From Acanthaster planci (taxonomy: Eukaryota > Echinodermata > Asteroidea > Valvatida > Acanthasteridae), in contig NW_019091645.1 in the NCBI RefSeq assembly GCF_001949145.1, forward strand, positions 244,637 to 283,844: a stretch of 39,208 nucleotides of DNA, given 5' to 3'. Under the pieces are notes generated by a model. That model was not told where the DNA came from. It did no database searches and saw nothing but the letters and a program-made list of their open reading frames with translations. A program made the translations under genes and the position numbers. Positions 19,727-31,749 of the stretch are shown here, in pieces. Numbering within the stretch: the stretch's first letter is position 1; every line of letters begins with the position of its first letter.

Positions 19727-22700
19727 GGTCTCATCAATCCAGGTTCATTCGAATGAGGACGGGCATCGTTAGCAGTGGAATATCCACAGGGGGAGGGGCA
19801 CGTTGCTTCCCCCCCCCAAGGCATGTTGCCCATTTTTTTTAATTACAAGGGCCAGCGTTTCAGAAATGGTACTACCACCTCTGTGGGGAGGGCAGGTTCT
19901 TCCACCCATAAAAGTAACTAGACAGTCATTTTCGAAAAAAAAATTCCATTCCCCAACCCCAGAGCCAGGACCTTGAATTGCCACTAATTGATTACTGCAC
20001 ATGCCCAAGGCGTGCGTCATTACTCCTAGCGGTGTCAGATCTGACAGGTGACTTGATGATCTGAGTTTAATACGGGTCCAATTAACTAATGAGCCTGGAG
20101 TGTTTAGAAGCTTTCCTCATTAAACTTTGATACCTGCAGTTCACTCTGTAGGGTTTCAAAAGGTTTTTAAAAATTAATGGACATATTGTCTCCTTTCTAC
20201 ATTGGCATTACCTCAGGGAGGTAAGAATATTAAAGAAAGGTGTATCGTGAATTTCTGAAATTTAAAATCAATCCATTTCCTGACCCTATAATCAACTGTG
20301 CAAATTTCGTTTTGTAATGAATGGTTTAGACAAAAAATCTGGATTTTGCTCTGTCACGACTGATATGTTCCTTTTATACCACCGTAAAATGTTTGCCGAA
20401 TTATTGTCTGGCCACAGTATGCCAGGAATGTTGTAAGCGCACAGACTTGATGTAATGCCGCAAGAAAGAAAAAAAATTGGGATGGTGATGACGATTTTAA
20501 TTAAAGTAAAAAACATTTAAAAAAATCAACCCACTCAGTGAGGAAGGGATTGGAGCTTACCTATGAAGATAGAAGGCCAACCTGGCTCCCTAATTCGACA
20601 GTAATGTGCTATAATTCTATTACCGTTGTCTTTTATACATATGGAATTATTATTTTATTTGATGGAATTCATTCCAATTATATTTTAAATGAATTAAATA
20701 TCAAAAATATTTTATGAAGGTAATAAATAAGACTCAGATTTCCTCATATGCTATGTTGATGTGCAGTATGGAGCATATTCTGTCTACAGTCGGACAATAT
20801 TTGTGTCGGATCCCGCGTGGAAATTATGATGGCTCCATATTGTCTTGTTCCAAATGGAAGCACCAAATGCGGGCAGCAGGATCGTCGTTTAAAGTACAAA
20901 TGGGAAAACATATTCACTCTTCACCAAATCATACAGTTAATCCATCTTTAGGCAGACTAAAGACAAAAGGAAGTTTCTTGGCTCAGAGCTCCGCTTGTGT
21001 TTCCCCACCCAGTTGGTTTGTTTCTATTAGCAATGTCGATAATTGTTGCGTTCCCGCACGCAGAGTTTGACATTTTGTTTCCAGCAAAATGCTCATCAGT
21101 TAAATATATAAGCTCCTATATAACCTATTAGATGGAGTGACAGTTCATCAATCGGAAATTTTTTCCCTTTTTTAAAATTTGGCCTCAGACAAAGTGGTTT
21201 CAGACTTTCTCAAGCTTATTCTGATAAAAAAAACCACCAGTTTAAGCGTTGTTTGAAGCTTTGCTTGGCGGAGAAGTGCGTTTGTGGGTGCACTGTGGAG
21301 GCAGCCGCTTTGAAGAAGATGTGTTGTTGGGAGAAGAGTTAGAAGTGGAAAAAAGGGTCTCGACGTTTCGATCACTGTGCTTTCTATCGTCATCAGTTTC
21401 TTAAAGAGTGAGGAACTGAACTTCCTGTAGTTTCATGAAGAGGAACAGTTCTTCAGAACAGATTACTGTTCGAAACGTCGAGACTTGCCATCGGCTCGTC
21501 TCATCAGGGCCAACTCTTCTGTAGACACTGCGCCTTGTGTACCTTGTCCATTCCATCCTGTGCTGACACAGGGACCAAAGATACTCGTCGCCGATGATAC
21601 AAACACCATTGCTGAGGAGAGTAGTGCCGTGCAGGAATGAGCAGAGAACCAGCGCCTCAAGCAATTTGCAAGTACTTTAACATGGCCATTTGTCATGTAA
21701 CCGGCCCGTGCTAACCATGTTGTTTCCATCTGAAAAAAAAATCGATGCTGATGAGGACCCTCCATGATATCAGGTCCGGATGAACTCCTTGCGTCACGTA
21801 CATGCCAGTTTTCATATAACCCCTTTCTTCCTGACCCAACACCTTCACCCCCCTGGATCGTGTTGTCTAATGACGCTTGTAATTGAGGAACCGATGACAA
21901 AATTACGAGGTAAATTTTCAAGCAATAGGAATCATAGCAGCTCATTAAAATCGAAACCAGAAAAGGTTTGGTTTTCATAACTCTGACGTCAGTTCCTTAA
22001 TTACAGTTGATTATTGATTTCCGTGCATGGCTATGTACGGTGTTCTGGAACTGACACCCTGGAGTTCCTGAAATACAGCTTATTAGACCCCCCCCCAAGT
22101 TTGAATTCTCTCCATTGCAATTATTGACAGATATTGTTTTGTCTTTGTTATATGTTAAACCTGAATGCAATTTTTTCTCGAAACTGAAGACTTCATTAAA
22201 TCTGATGGTGTGTTGCGGGGATAATCCCTATTGACCACTGTTTGTGGTTCTGTCCGTTCGGATTTACCACAACAGTCAAAATGCTGTTTACACTATTCAA
22301 CACCATGTAACGCGTGATCATGGCGAGAGCCTACAGAATGAGGACACTGAACTGAATAGAGTTCTGTTTTGTAATATGTTAGGGAAACTAGGGCATCCTT
22401 GGTTAATGCTACAGAGGTAAATCCGATTAGCACAGTTTTATAAATTGTTTTATGTTATGTTAATTGCACAAGATCAACTGAAGCTGTCTTTGTACAAAAA
22501 AATCAATTGCACAAAATAGGTGCCACTTGAACAATGCATCAGTTTCATCAAGTTGAGAACGAGAAAGAAATTCCAAAGAAACACACAACCAAATACATGT
22601 AGTTGCCAATTCTTTGTAACATATCCCAGGACGTTTGTAATCTAAAACAAGTTCGAGGTTGAGATCCTGTTTTGTTATTCCGTCATGAATGTTATTATAC

Positions 22701-23762
22701 TGGATGTCAACATTTTGGTTCCAGTAATGTCGTCGTCTTGTGATAAAATCCTCTGTCGTGCCATATTTATCAGGGGTTCAAGTTGTGCGGCACTCCTGGA
22801 GTTCCGTAGCGCCCAAGCGTACCACACAGGGCTATCCTTATTTCATGAAGGGTGTGTTCTCCAAATGTGGAATTCATCGGGGCGTTGGCTTCTTGCTTAA
22901 AATCACTGTGCCTAATATAGGCGGAACTTAACGTTCAGCGCGGCTATTAAGCTACAAATTGGAGTGAAAAAAAGTCTGGAGTCAGGTTTTATCTTTCTTA
23001 CAGTAACTTTTTGAAATTAAACATATTACTCCTGACCGGGTCGAAACCGAAATTTGGAAAACAAAGGCGGATCTAGAAACAAATTCCCAAGGTGAGAGAT
23101 TTGTGGATTTTTTCATGTAACCTTTTATGGCCTTTTCGAGGGCTAAGGCTATGTTTTAGGGCGTTTTACGTGCACGCGTTTTTTAGAAGCAGAAATGTGA
23201 TAGAGGCGAAAAATCACCTTTCTCTTATTTTTCGTTTTAAATTTCTTTGTGGGAGGCAGGGCCAACGTTGCTCGTGGATCTGCCCTTGTTGGAAATACAT
23301 GATGTGGTACGTAAAACGAAAAGAATGGGAGACTTTAAGACGCTTGGCATGGTGGCAACAAACAAACTGGCGCGTTGTTCTGAGCATGGGTACAAGTTCT
23401 GAGCACGCGCTATACCTTGAAAAGGGACCGGTACGTCTGCTGTCACTAGCCGTTTAAAGAACGTTTACCTATTATACGTAACTTAGAGCGAATGAGCAGC
23501 AATTATAGCACATTGCGTCATTGATGATTGTCCAATCACGATGCACGTCTCCTGGAAATTACCTCATGGTTCCGCTGAAACTCACCACTGGGACCTCGTT
23601 TTGTGAACTTCAAATGCCATATCATGTGCCAGTCACCTGTCACTGCTATCTTAACTGTCCCACGTGTGGGGTACTAATGGTCACTTTATCTCTGACAAGC
23701 TAGGAGGAAAACAGGTTTCGCCCATCGAGAGACCTAACCCGTAGGCCCATAACCCGCCAGCC
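19727..23762. other. Stretch between lipase and receptor genes
   Basis: I see no credible gene. The start is the probable lipase 3' UTR: ATTAAA at 20119 and 20229 and AATAAA at 20722-20727 are possible poly(A) signals. The longest open frames (near 20714-21070, 21463-21978 and 23092-23457) lack recognisable domains and read as low-similarity translations of non-coding DNA. A repeat with a paired CGAAACGTCGAGAC motif is listed separately. The last few hundred bases before 23763 should hold the receptor promoter or 5' UTR; I see no clear TATA box. Confidence 0.5.
21356..21485. repeat. Repeat with inverted CGAAACGTCGAGAC motif
   Basis: GTCTCGACGTTTCGAT near 21358 and TTCGAAACGTCGAGAC near 21468 are inverted copies. 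Each is accompanied by a TCATCAG word (near 21393 and 21503). The combination looks like a dispersed repeat, but I find no reverse transcriptase or transposase frame nearby. Confidence 0.45.
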
Positions 23763-23844
23763 ATGGGCCGGAGTCGCGACGGGTCTACACGCCGCCTGGC
23801 CAAGCGTGTTCTTCTGATTACTGCCGTGGCATATTTTGTTCAAT
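23763..23844 (+). CDS. Receptor exon 1 (signal peptide)
   Basis: The ATG has strong context (G at -3, G at +4) with an in-frame stop 19-21 bases upstream. Twenty-seven residues are encoded: a basic stretch (RSRDGSTRRLAKR) followed by the hydrophobic core VLLITAVAYFV. The donor is GTAAGT. Linking this exon to 27892 across about 4 kb rests on phase, signal-peptide logic and the absence of a better first exon. Confidence 0.75.
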
Positions 23845-26800
23845 GTAAGTTTCCACGCCTCAGTTTTGAGCTAGCGTTATACACATAACCCTACCCTTTC
23901 GTCAGGGTCAATTGTCAAAGGACTATGGGGTGAATTTCCTCCTCGATTTCGTACCACAAGTAATTTGTCTACCAGTTTTCCGAAAACCCGAACTCACATT
24001 TTTGCTTGCGTTGTTTTAGGCTTTCGGTCTGCTTTGGGCCTTACCAACTTTCCTTTAGATTTAGGGGGAAATTTGACAAATTTTAACCTTGTCGTTTCGT
24101 GGTTTGATTGTATGTAGCTTTTGTCCTCAATATTCGTTATTTACTTGGCCTTATCACTAGTCAGAGCTTTCTAGCAGGCTGTGTCGTAGGCCTATAGACC
24201 TACTCAGCAGTCGGGAAAATTAAAAAATAATAATAAATGAAATGTAGGCTTTACAAAGCTAACTAGATCAGTCGTCATCTTGTTCTTGAACCACCAGCGA
24301 CCAATTGGACCGGAAATTTTGATTGATCGATTTATAGTCTTGGATACGGTTGCAGTCAAAACGTTAAATGTATTTGCACCAGAGACTTGTCCTCATAATA
24401 CTTGTTATTACTAATACTGTGTATCATGTTCCGAGACCCAGCGCGTCATTTATGTTTCATCGGGCAAAATAATAACTTTTTGTCTGACAAACATGCCGAG
24501 ATCCTTGTCAGGTTTCGAAATGGCTGGATTGGGCTGTTCTGGCTTCGTCAGATCAGCGTGAAAACAAGGCAAGTTCCTAGGAAATATGCAGTGTTATTGC
24601 GTTTATTCAAAAGTTCAATCAGACTTCAGGCCAAAAGGCGTACGTCAGTGGAAACGGTGCATTCTAAAGTTTTCTGAACCATGCCAAAACTAAAGTGAAA
24701 ATTGGAGATTTTAAACTGTTGACACAGTACATGTAATCACTATCTAAAAACGGCCCGAGAAAGCCATTTCAAAACTTAGGACTGATGGTGGATGACAAAA
24801 TGGGTTATAATTACTCACAGAAATCATTCACACAGAAAAGAATTTGTTCAAGGAAGTAACCGAAACCAAAATAGCGTTATGGAACTGTTGGTGTAGATTA
24901 TGTAAACTAATCTAACTGCATCTTCTGTCGACAATTTCCCCACTAAATAATCAAGTGTCACGTTTACGTTATCGTTCCTCTTGATCTTTCTCTACGGAGC
25001 TCTGGAAGTGCTATCCAACTTTTACGACGTTGTCGACCTGTAAGAAATAATCTCAGGATGTCGGTATCTTGCCTTTATTATATCGCCATCCCGAGGAAAA
25101 CTATGTCAGGATCTCAACATGTCAGATGACACTTCCAGAGCTCTGAATTGATTATATGTCTGCAGTATTTTCCAAATCTGGTAAATGTGACCAGCCTAGC
25201 ATTTTCTAAATCTGGTTCATGTTATCAGCTGGGCCATCAAGGTATCGTCGGATCTCCCGCGGCAAGGTTTTATCGTTTTTTTTTTGTTTTTTTTTTCGAG
25301 ATCCTTTGTTAGGGTAACACTTTGAGTCGACCTACAGGCACAAAATTCCGGGCAGTCTTGCACAAGTGTTTATTTCGGTGTGGTTATCTATCACAGTGCA
25401 CCGTTCCTTCTCTTCCCAGTTGTCCGTGTTGTGTTGATTAAACGCAAAGCATTCTGAGCTGCTTTAGCGTGATTGTTTAGAGGTAATGGCATTTATTATA
25501 TTTTTTTATCCACAAACCAATCCCACTAGCTATAGTCAAACAATAGAGATAAAATAAAATAAAGAAAGACTCAAGAACGTTTTACTGTATAGTCGTGATC
25601 AAAATCAAATTGAAAATGTATTATTAATTATGCCTCATTCCCACAGTTATTAACCTCATAAGTCAAAATATTCAAATGATATCACACATCTATGTTTCCA
25701 AAACACAAGAGAGCAGACTCACTGACCAAAACTAAAGTAGAACCTGATTGATTTTCCTTTGAAATAGACATCACGTAATTAAAAATTGCAACACGATTGG
25801 CTTTTACAGTGATCGCCTTTCAACACAGTGGACCAAGCAATCCAGAAATGTTTACACCGTACACGGAGTAATCAGCTGTCATTCTGCTCAGTGAACACTT
25901 ATTTTACTGTCGTTGCTCCGTACAGCTATCACGTTTAGTTAAATCTGAATTGGTTGTTGATATTTAAATGTAGAGGGTGCATTCATGAGTGTTGCTATTC
26001 CTATACTGTAATTCGACAACCAAAAACAGAAACATCTAGAGGTGGTGTTTGTGAACAAACACATAGCTGTTCCCAAAATGTTTTATTGTCTTTTGATGAC
26101 TGTCAATGAGTATCATAAGTTTGCAATCAACTGGATTACAAATAATTGCCAAAGTGGCATGTATAACTAAAAACCAATTATCACTGCAATTGAACGTATA
26201 GTGCATGAGATATGACGATTTGTGTGTTAAAATACAACTTCCAGTCAAAGCAGAAGTACAAGTCACATGAGGTCAAGATATCAATTTTCATCTACAACAC
26301 GTCCCTGACTTAGCGCATACCAAATTTGACCGAAATCGGTAGAACAGTTTACTAGTTATTAGACTGTAAAGAATGAACTTTTGAATTGACGTCACGTGAT
26401 CCCTGATGACGTCACGATTACAAAAGTTTCGCTTTAAAATAATTGCCAAAGTGCCCCTTTGCGGAAAAAAAAGGAAAAAAACTTTAACTATTACAAAAGC
26501 TGTTCCCAATTACTGGAGTGGCACAGCGCTGGTGGAAAGTTTGTACGCGCGCTGCATGCCAATTCAACCAATAGAGTGTCGTGATTTGCTGAAACGCACG
26601 CTCGTGTCAAACTGAAGAAAGTGAGTGCGGTGTTAGCGCAATTATTGCGTTTCATCGGATTAGTCTATAAGCCTGGTTTTCTTTTTGACGTGAAAAACGC
26701 AGAGAGCAACGCAATCAAGACGTAAAATAACGCAGACAAATGGAAACGTCAAACGGATATGTCGCCACAAACGCAAACCAGCTCCAGACAGATCGGCTAA

Positions 26801-29800
26801 GTTGACCTAGTTCAACTCTGCCGACTGTCATCGTTTAGTCTCTGAGGGGCCTTTACAAACACGCACGCGGGCATGACGGGTGTACAACGATGTTTCTCTT
26901 GCTTAATACCATATTTGTCCGTTTTCTCCTTATTGCTTGCATAAATTATGCAGCCCCAATCGTCAACAAAATGGCTGACCACTAACAAATTACATCAAAC
27001 TGGAGTATCAGTTTGGCTTCAAGAGCCAATATTACCACCTAAAAAAGGCATTTTTTCGAAAATTGTCGGAGTTTCGGACGCTTTTTTGGGTGGAATGACG
27101 TCGAACAGCGTCTCTTGACGTCTGCGTCTTGGCGTCTTTCGGACCGTCTCCGTTACAAACGATCATATAGAAACCAGTCTGAAGAGCCGATGGCGGAATA
27201 TGCGTCCCCCCAACACTTTCCCCCACATACATTTTTTTCTTCTGCGTTGAACCTATAAAAAGCCCCATTTTAAAGTAATGCAATGTAATACTTTTTTACC
27301 CCAATCAGCTTGACCGTTCTTACAAGGCGGTCTTTTTTCTAAGACAGGTACGTCAAACAACTATCAACCTGTTTTCTACTTACGAGCTCAATGCACGCGG
27401 GCCTATACGTCAGGCCATGAACCACAAATGGGTAAAACAACAAAACTTTATGATGTTAAATTTAGAATTTATGCACTCGGCCTCAAATATAAGTTTCAGA
27501 CTGTTTGAGCGTGGCACAGGCACACAGATGAGTTCTTAAGCACCGGCCAAACCATCCTCTGTAAGCTCGCTGTTTTTCGTCTGAGAAAAACCTGAGAGCA
27601 AGTCTAGTTAGAGTGGATTGTCATATAAGCTCTGCTCCGTTTCTTGTGCTAAGTTTTGCTGCATAAGTTTTAGTGCCACTGGTCCAATGGTGCTCAGTCA
27701 TTACACATTATGCTTCAGGTCACTTTGGACGCATTGATAAAGATGTCGCAGTTCGTTAGTATGACTCTATACTGGAGGACACGTGCGTTGAAGCACATTA
27801 CTTCGTGCGTCATAACGTTTGTTAATATTTTGTACGTGGTTGCTACAGTTCCACAGTTTTTAATGATTTTCCGGTACCCCCAACACTACAGGTGATGGCA
27901 CAGTTTGCCCCGAATCACAAACGAGTTGTTCGGTTCGTTGCATGGATAGGGAGGGCGCCACATTTGACAAACCAAGAGAGTCCTGCCGATGCGATCCACA
28001 GTGCATCCTCTACGACGACTGCTGCGAAGACTACTTGATCAACTGCGTCAGTAAGTCACCAGATATTCGCTTGCATCAGATACTCCGCTCCCAGTACTCT
28101 GATTACCTCGGCTGCGTGTCACCCATTGATGTCGATTCCTTCTACAACAACTTCATGGTGGTCAGTCGGTGTCCTCCTAGCTGGAAAGAGGACGCCATCA
28201 AGAGTCGATGTGAGAACATCACTCTTTCACGGCAGGAAAAGGTTCTGACAATGTTCGTCAACGGTCCAGGTGACATTGTCTTCAAGAACGTGTTCTGCGC
28301 CCTCTGCCACGGCAACGAGGAACACGAGCTGCGTTCTTGGTCAGTGGAACTTTGGAACTGCCAACCAGCTGCGGGAGAGACGTTGCTTGTCGTACAAGGC
28401 GGCAAACCAGATTACGACACGTGTACCGAGTTTCGCGTGCAGCCTCCAGCTTCCATGCCGCACGACCCTCATCGATGCTACCCTGGTGTCATTGATACCT
28501 GCCCGTTCAACACGACTGCCCCTGTCGAACAAATCCAACTCTGTGAAAACCACACCTCCCTACTGTTCCACAGAGATATGGACATCGTCTATAAGAACGT
28601 CCACTGCTTCAATTGCAGTCGTAGATCTGTTGGCTCTGTCGATATTGAAGATCTGCGATGCAAGGTGTCGAAGGGACAAAACCACAGATTTGAACCAGCT
28701 CTGTCCTTCACCCTTCTATTTGACTTGAGGCTTCGCACGGTACATAGTGTAAAGAACCAGGGCTTCTTCCACAGAACCTCCTCCTCTCCCCAGCTGTTAA
28801 CGAACTGCAGTCGATGGCAGCTATATGACCCTTTCCAAGGTGTCTGCCGAGATCTGGTATGCACTGACGGCCAGGCTCTCGACGAGGCATCGGGCTCCTG
28901 TTCCACCGAACAGGTGAAAGGTACGTTGCCAAGACGACCGAAACCCTCCGATGACTGTCTGACGGATTTTATCTCGGCGAACAACGACGAGATATCTGAA
29001 AGCAACGCATCTTTGTGGAAATTCCAAGATATCGAAAAGGCAGACAGCTCTGACAAACGACGTCGCACTATGATTATCTTTACCAATTTTGCTCGGGCAG
29101 GTCACATTCAAAGTTCTCTAGACCTGATTTTGTCCAATGTTACAGACCCCGTCGACCTCGCTTGTAATGCTTCATCGGTGGTTCTTGTGGCTTCGAATAA
29201 GCCCCAAACAAAAGAAATCTGTCAGGGCTTTATGTTAGACAACATCAGCTTTGCAGACCTAATTTTCCTGGACGGTGCTTTCAGCGTCAACATCAGTGGA
29301 TTCATTTACGACCAGCACGAGTTCATGCACGAAACAGAGTACTTCTTGGAGGTCGGGAAGGCCGTTGTTTCGAAGCGAGAGTGGGTTACTCTTTGCAATC
29401 CGTTGGCGGGAAGACGTGGCTGCTTACTTATCACATTGTATCCGGAAGATTTCTACCGATCTACCGATGGAGGCACCATCATTCAGACTAATTCGGGTCT
29501 TCTATTTACCGCTGGCAGTTATTGGCTTTTACCGGACGGTACAGCTCGAGTGTGTCGGGTAGAATGGTCTCACACTCTGGCTTACGTCAGTTACATAGGC
29601 ACTTTATGCTCCGTAGTTGGTCTTGTCCTCACCTTTTTGACGTATAGTACGTTCCCAAGTCTGCGTAATACCCCTGGTAAAATCATCATGAACCTCATGG
29701 GGGCGCTGCTCGTCTCTCAGCTCTTTCTTATGTTTGTTGCGCGGGATCCTCAATCTTGGCTCTGCGAACTCCGAGGCGCGATGCTGCATTTCTCGTGGCT

Positions 29801-31183
29801 GGCTGTCTTCTCCTGGATGAGCGTCTTCGCATGTGACTTGGCGTACAATCTCAAGTCCAATTTGAGGCCAGCTCAACAAGCTCGACAGGGTGGATTGAAT
29901 GACTGGAAGGTGGTCAAACTGTCGATATTCGCTTGGGGCTTACCGGCAGTTACCGTGTTGTGTTGCTTTATAGCGTCAAGGGTCGGTGAAAACAATCCAG
30001 AATTGTTTCAGTACGGCGGCGGGAACTGCTGGATCGTCGGGTTGGTACAATTGTATGTGGTGTTCGGATTGCCAGTTTTGTTGGCAATTATGGTCAATTT
30101 TGCAGTTTTCCTGTACATGATCTACACGCTGATTGCGAACCATTACAGACTCGCCGTGGCACACGTGGGGCAGGAGAGTATAAAGACAACCATCGTACTC
30201 TGTTTTAAGGTAAGATTACTGGCCAAACTCCCAACTTTCGAGTTGAGATTCGAATTTCAGTGAGTTAAAGAGTGCTTTAGAGTTTATTATTAATCAACCC
30301 TTTAATTCGATAGCAGAATGTCTGAAATTATTAAGTTTTATGCAAATCAAAGATAACACTAAATACCAATTTGGAAACTTGTAAGGTAAGTAATAAACCC
30401 AGGCTTTGTGGTGTTTGGAATGGCAAATTCATAAGGAACGTAGACGGTACGTTTTACCAATTTTCTGAACTGTGTAGATTTTTCTACCGAAAAGGTATAG
30501 TACAAATTAGGACAACATATGTTATTCGAGATGAGACTCCCTGTTAGTTTTAAACGTCACTTTTAAATTGTTCTTGTTCTTGTTCTTGCACACAATTATC
30601 CAATGAGTAATGACCATGAGCTGGAGGGAGAGCGGGCGCAGTTTTCCTAGCAACGAGAATCTCCTTCGGGGGTAACTGCTCACGTCATCGCTGGTTCACG
30701 AACGACTTTGAAGCTTAAGCATTGCGCAGTCACATCGCTATACCAATCAAATGAACACCCCCAACACCGATCGGCGGTGCTTCTGTTCAAGGCAGATAGC
30801 CATTTAAATGTAACATTAGGTTTTATTACTTCCGTTTTTGGCAGGTGGGCATTGTCACTGGGGTAACGTGGACGTTTTTCATCGTGGCCAATATAGTCTT
30901 TGAGCCCGCCATCTGGTACATTTCGGTCATCTTCGGCAGCCTGCACGGTGCCTTCGTCTCTCTCATCTTCCTCCTTAGGGACAACGTGAGCAAGCTCTGG
31001 TGGGAGAAGCTAGCGCAGATGCGCGAGGCCTACCGGACCTGCATTTGCCACCATCTTGGGTCAAGGAAACCCTCCGTCCCGCAAGGAGACGTGTCCGTTG
31101 AACTGGACGCAAGACCAAGTGATCCAAACACACCGAGTAGCTGTGACACCTTGTCTACCTCTCCGAGTGAAAATATGACTTAA
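23763..31183 (+). CDS. Methuselah-like family-B seven-transmembrane receptor with N-terminal somatomedin-B domain
   Basis: The coding exons are 23763-23844, 27892-30209 and 30845-31183 (912 residues), with GT-AG introns and matching phases (T+GT makes Cys28; the second junction is phase 0). The order is: signal peptide (core VLLITAVAYFV); somatomedin-B domain (Cys40, 44, 59, 61, 65, 71, 72, 79); two related Cys modules (121-184 and 231-284); a WQLYDPFQGVC segment; a long glycosylation-rich stretch; LPDGTARVC just before helix 1. Helices lie at about 591-613, 624-644, 659-681, 704-723, 745-774, 794-819 and 823-844. Cys652 and Cys740 could form the usual extracellular disulfide. WMSVFACDLAYNL in helix 3 resembles methuselah-type receptors. 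No GPS-like cleavage site is seen, so it is unlikely to be a self-cleaving adhesion receptor. The ligand is unknown; coupling to G proteins is inferred from the family. The cytoplasmic tail is about 68 residues and Ser/Thr-rich. Confidence 0.92.
24997..25143. repeat. Short inverted-repeat element in receptor intron 1
   Basis: GAGCTCTGGAAGTG (24997-25010) is exactly inverted as CACTTCCAGAGCTC (25130-25143). The interior is not strongly palindromic. It is a candidate MITE; no target-site duplication was identified. Confidence 0.55.
25167..25234. repeat. 34-bp tandem duplication
   Basis: ATTTTCCAAATCTGG... at 25167-25200 is followed directly by ATTTTCTAAATCTGG... at 25201-25234, with several mismatches. 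It lies immediately downstream of the inverted-repeat element in receptor intron 1. Confidence 0.7.
26387..26414. promoter_or_regulatory. Two CRE palindromes and an E-box within 28 bases
   Basis: TGACGTCA occurs at 26387-26394 and again at 26407-26414, exactly 20 bases apart, with CACGTG at 26393-26398 overlapping the first. It is located in receptor intron 1. It could be an intronic enhancer or part of a dispersed repeat. Confidence 0.35.
27892..30209 (+). CDS. Receptor exon 2 (ectodomain and helices 1-5, start of helix 6)
   Basis: The acceptor is ACACTACAG and the donor GTAAGA. This single 2318-base exon encodes the somatomedin-B domain, both cysteine modules, the rest of the ectodomain and most of the membrane region. 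Reading starts before the first internal ATG (27942), because four of the residues upstream (including Cys40 and Cys44) belong to the somatomedin-B domain. Confidence 0.92.
30571..30588. repeat. Microsatellite (TTCTTG)3
   Basis: Three perfect hexanucleotide copies in receptor intron 2. Confidence 0.85.
30845..31183 (+). CDS. Receptor exon 3 (end of helix 6, helix 7, tail)
   Basis: The acceptor is TTTTTGGCAG. It encodes VGIVTGVTWTFFIVANIV (end of helix 6), IWYISVIFGSLHGAFVSLIF (helix 7) and the cytoplasmic tail with a RTCICHH cluster that might be lipid-modified. The stop TAA follows SENMT. Confidence 0.93.
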   Translation: MGIVTGVTWTFFIVANIVFEPAIWYISVIFGSLHGAFVSLIFLLRDNVSKLWWEKLAQMREAYRTCICHHLGSRKPSVPQGDVSVELDARPSDPNTPSSCDTLSTSPSENMT

Positions 31184-31749
31184 CCATGCCCCATCCTGGG
31201 TTGGCATGGCTACCGTCTAGCAGACTAGTACTTTTGTTCCACAGGGTATGCAAAAAGGAGGTTTCAATGTGGAACGAAAGAACTGCCCTGCAAGATGGCT
31301 ACCACGCAATGCCTCTATACCCACTGTATTTGTTGGGCGTTACTGCGCATAATCACTGTTTATACACTTATCTTAATTGCACCACGTTTAAGGCATGGTA
31401 CTGCATAGTGGTAGCACCTTAAAGGCTGTGTTTATTGTCCTAGTGTAGTGTATACGTCTACAATTCCTCTTCACTATGCTTGATCCACACCATGTTTATG
31501 TGTTACATGCAGCCATTCTACCAGTGTTGTCGATTGATTGCTTACTTTGATTGTTTGTTTTTTCATTGATATGCGTGTGTCATACTCCCAAGCTAAAAAT
31601 TCATGTGCTAACCATTTTCTGTAGCCAAGCTCCTAAACGTAAAGTGTGCTTCAGTCACTTAACCAAAGTTGCTATATAAAGAAGTTCCTATATTGCTCTG
31701 TGAGCCCCTGAGGGCGTGTTTCCATAAGAATATCCCTGCACCTAAGGTC

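Noticed and set aside
20714-21070. 118-residue open frame after the lipase gene as a gene
   Set aside because: No domain, no initiation context of note, and it lies in the probable 3' flank with a poly(A)-like signal at its start.
21463-21978. 171-residue minus-strand open frame as a gene
   Set aside because: No domain, composition unlike a protein, and it overlaps the repeat with the CGAAACGTCGAGAC motif.
23092-23457. 121-residue open frame upstream of the receptor as a gene
   Set aside because: Trp/Arg/Cys-rich with no recognisable pattern, consistent with chance translation of non-coding DNA.
27942-27944. ATG at 27942 as the receptor start codon
   Set aside because: Starting here would remove Cys40 and Cys44 of the somatomedin-B domain and the signal peptide; the exon at 23763-23844 joins in phase and supplies both.
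28589-29086. Long minus-strand open frames opposite the receptor exon
   Set aside because: Shadow frames of a real coding exon; no independent domain.
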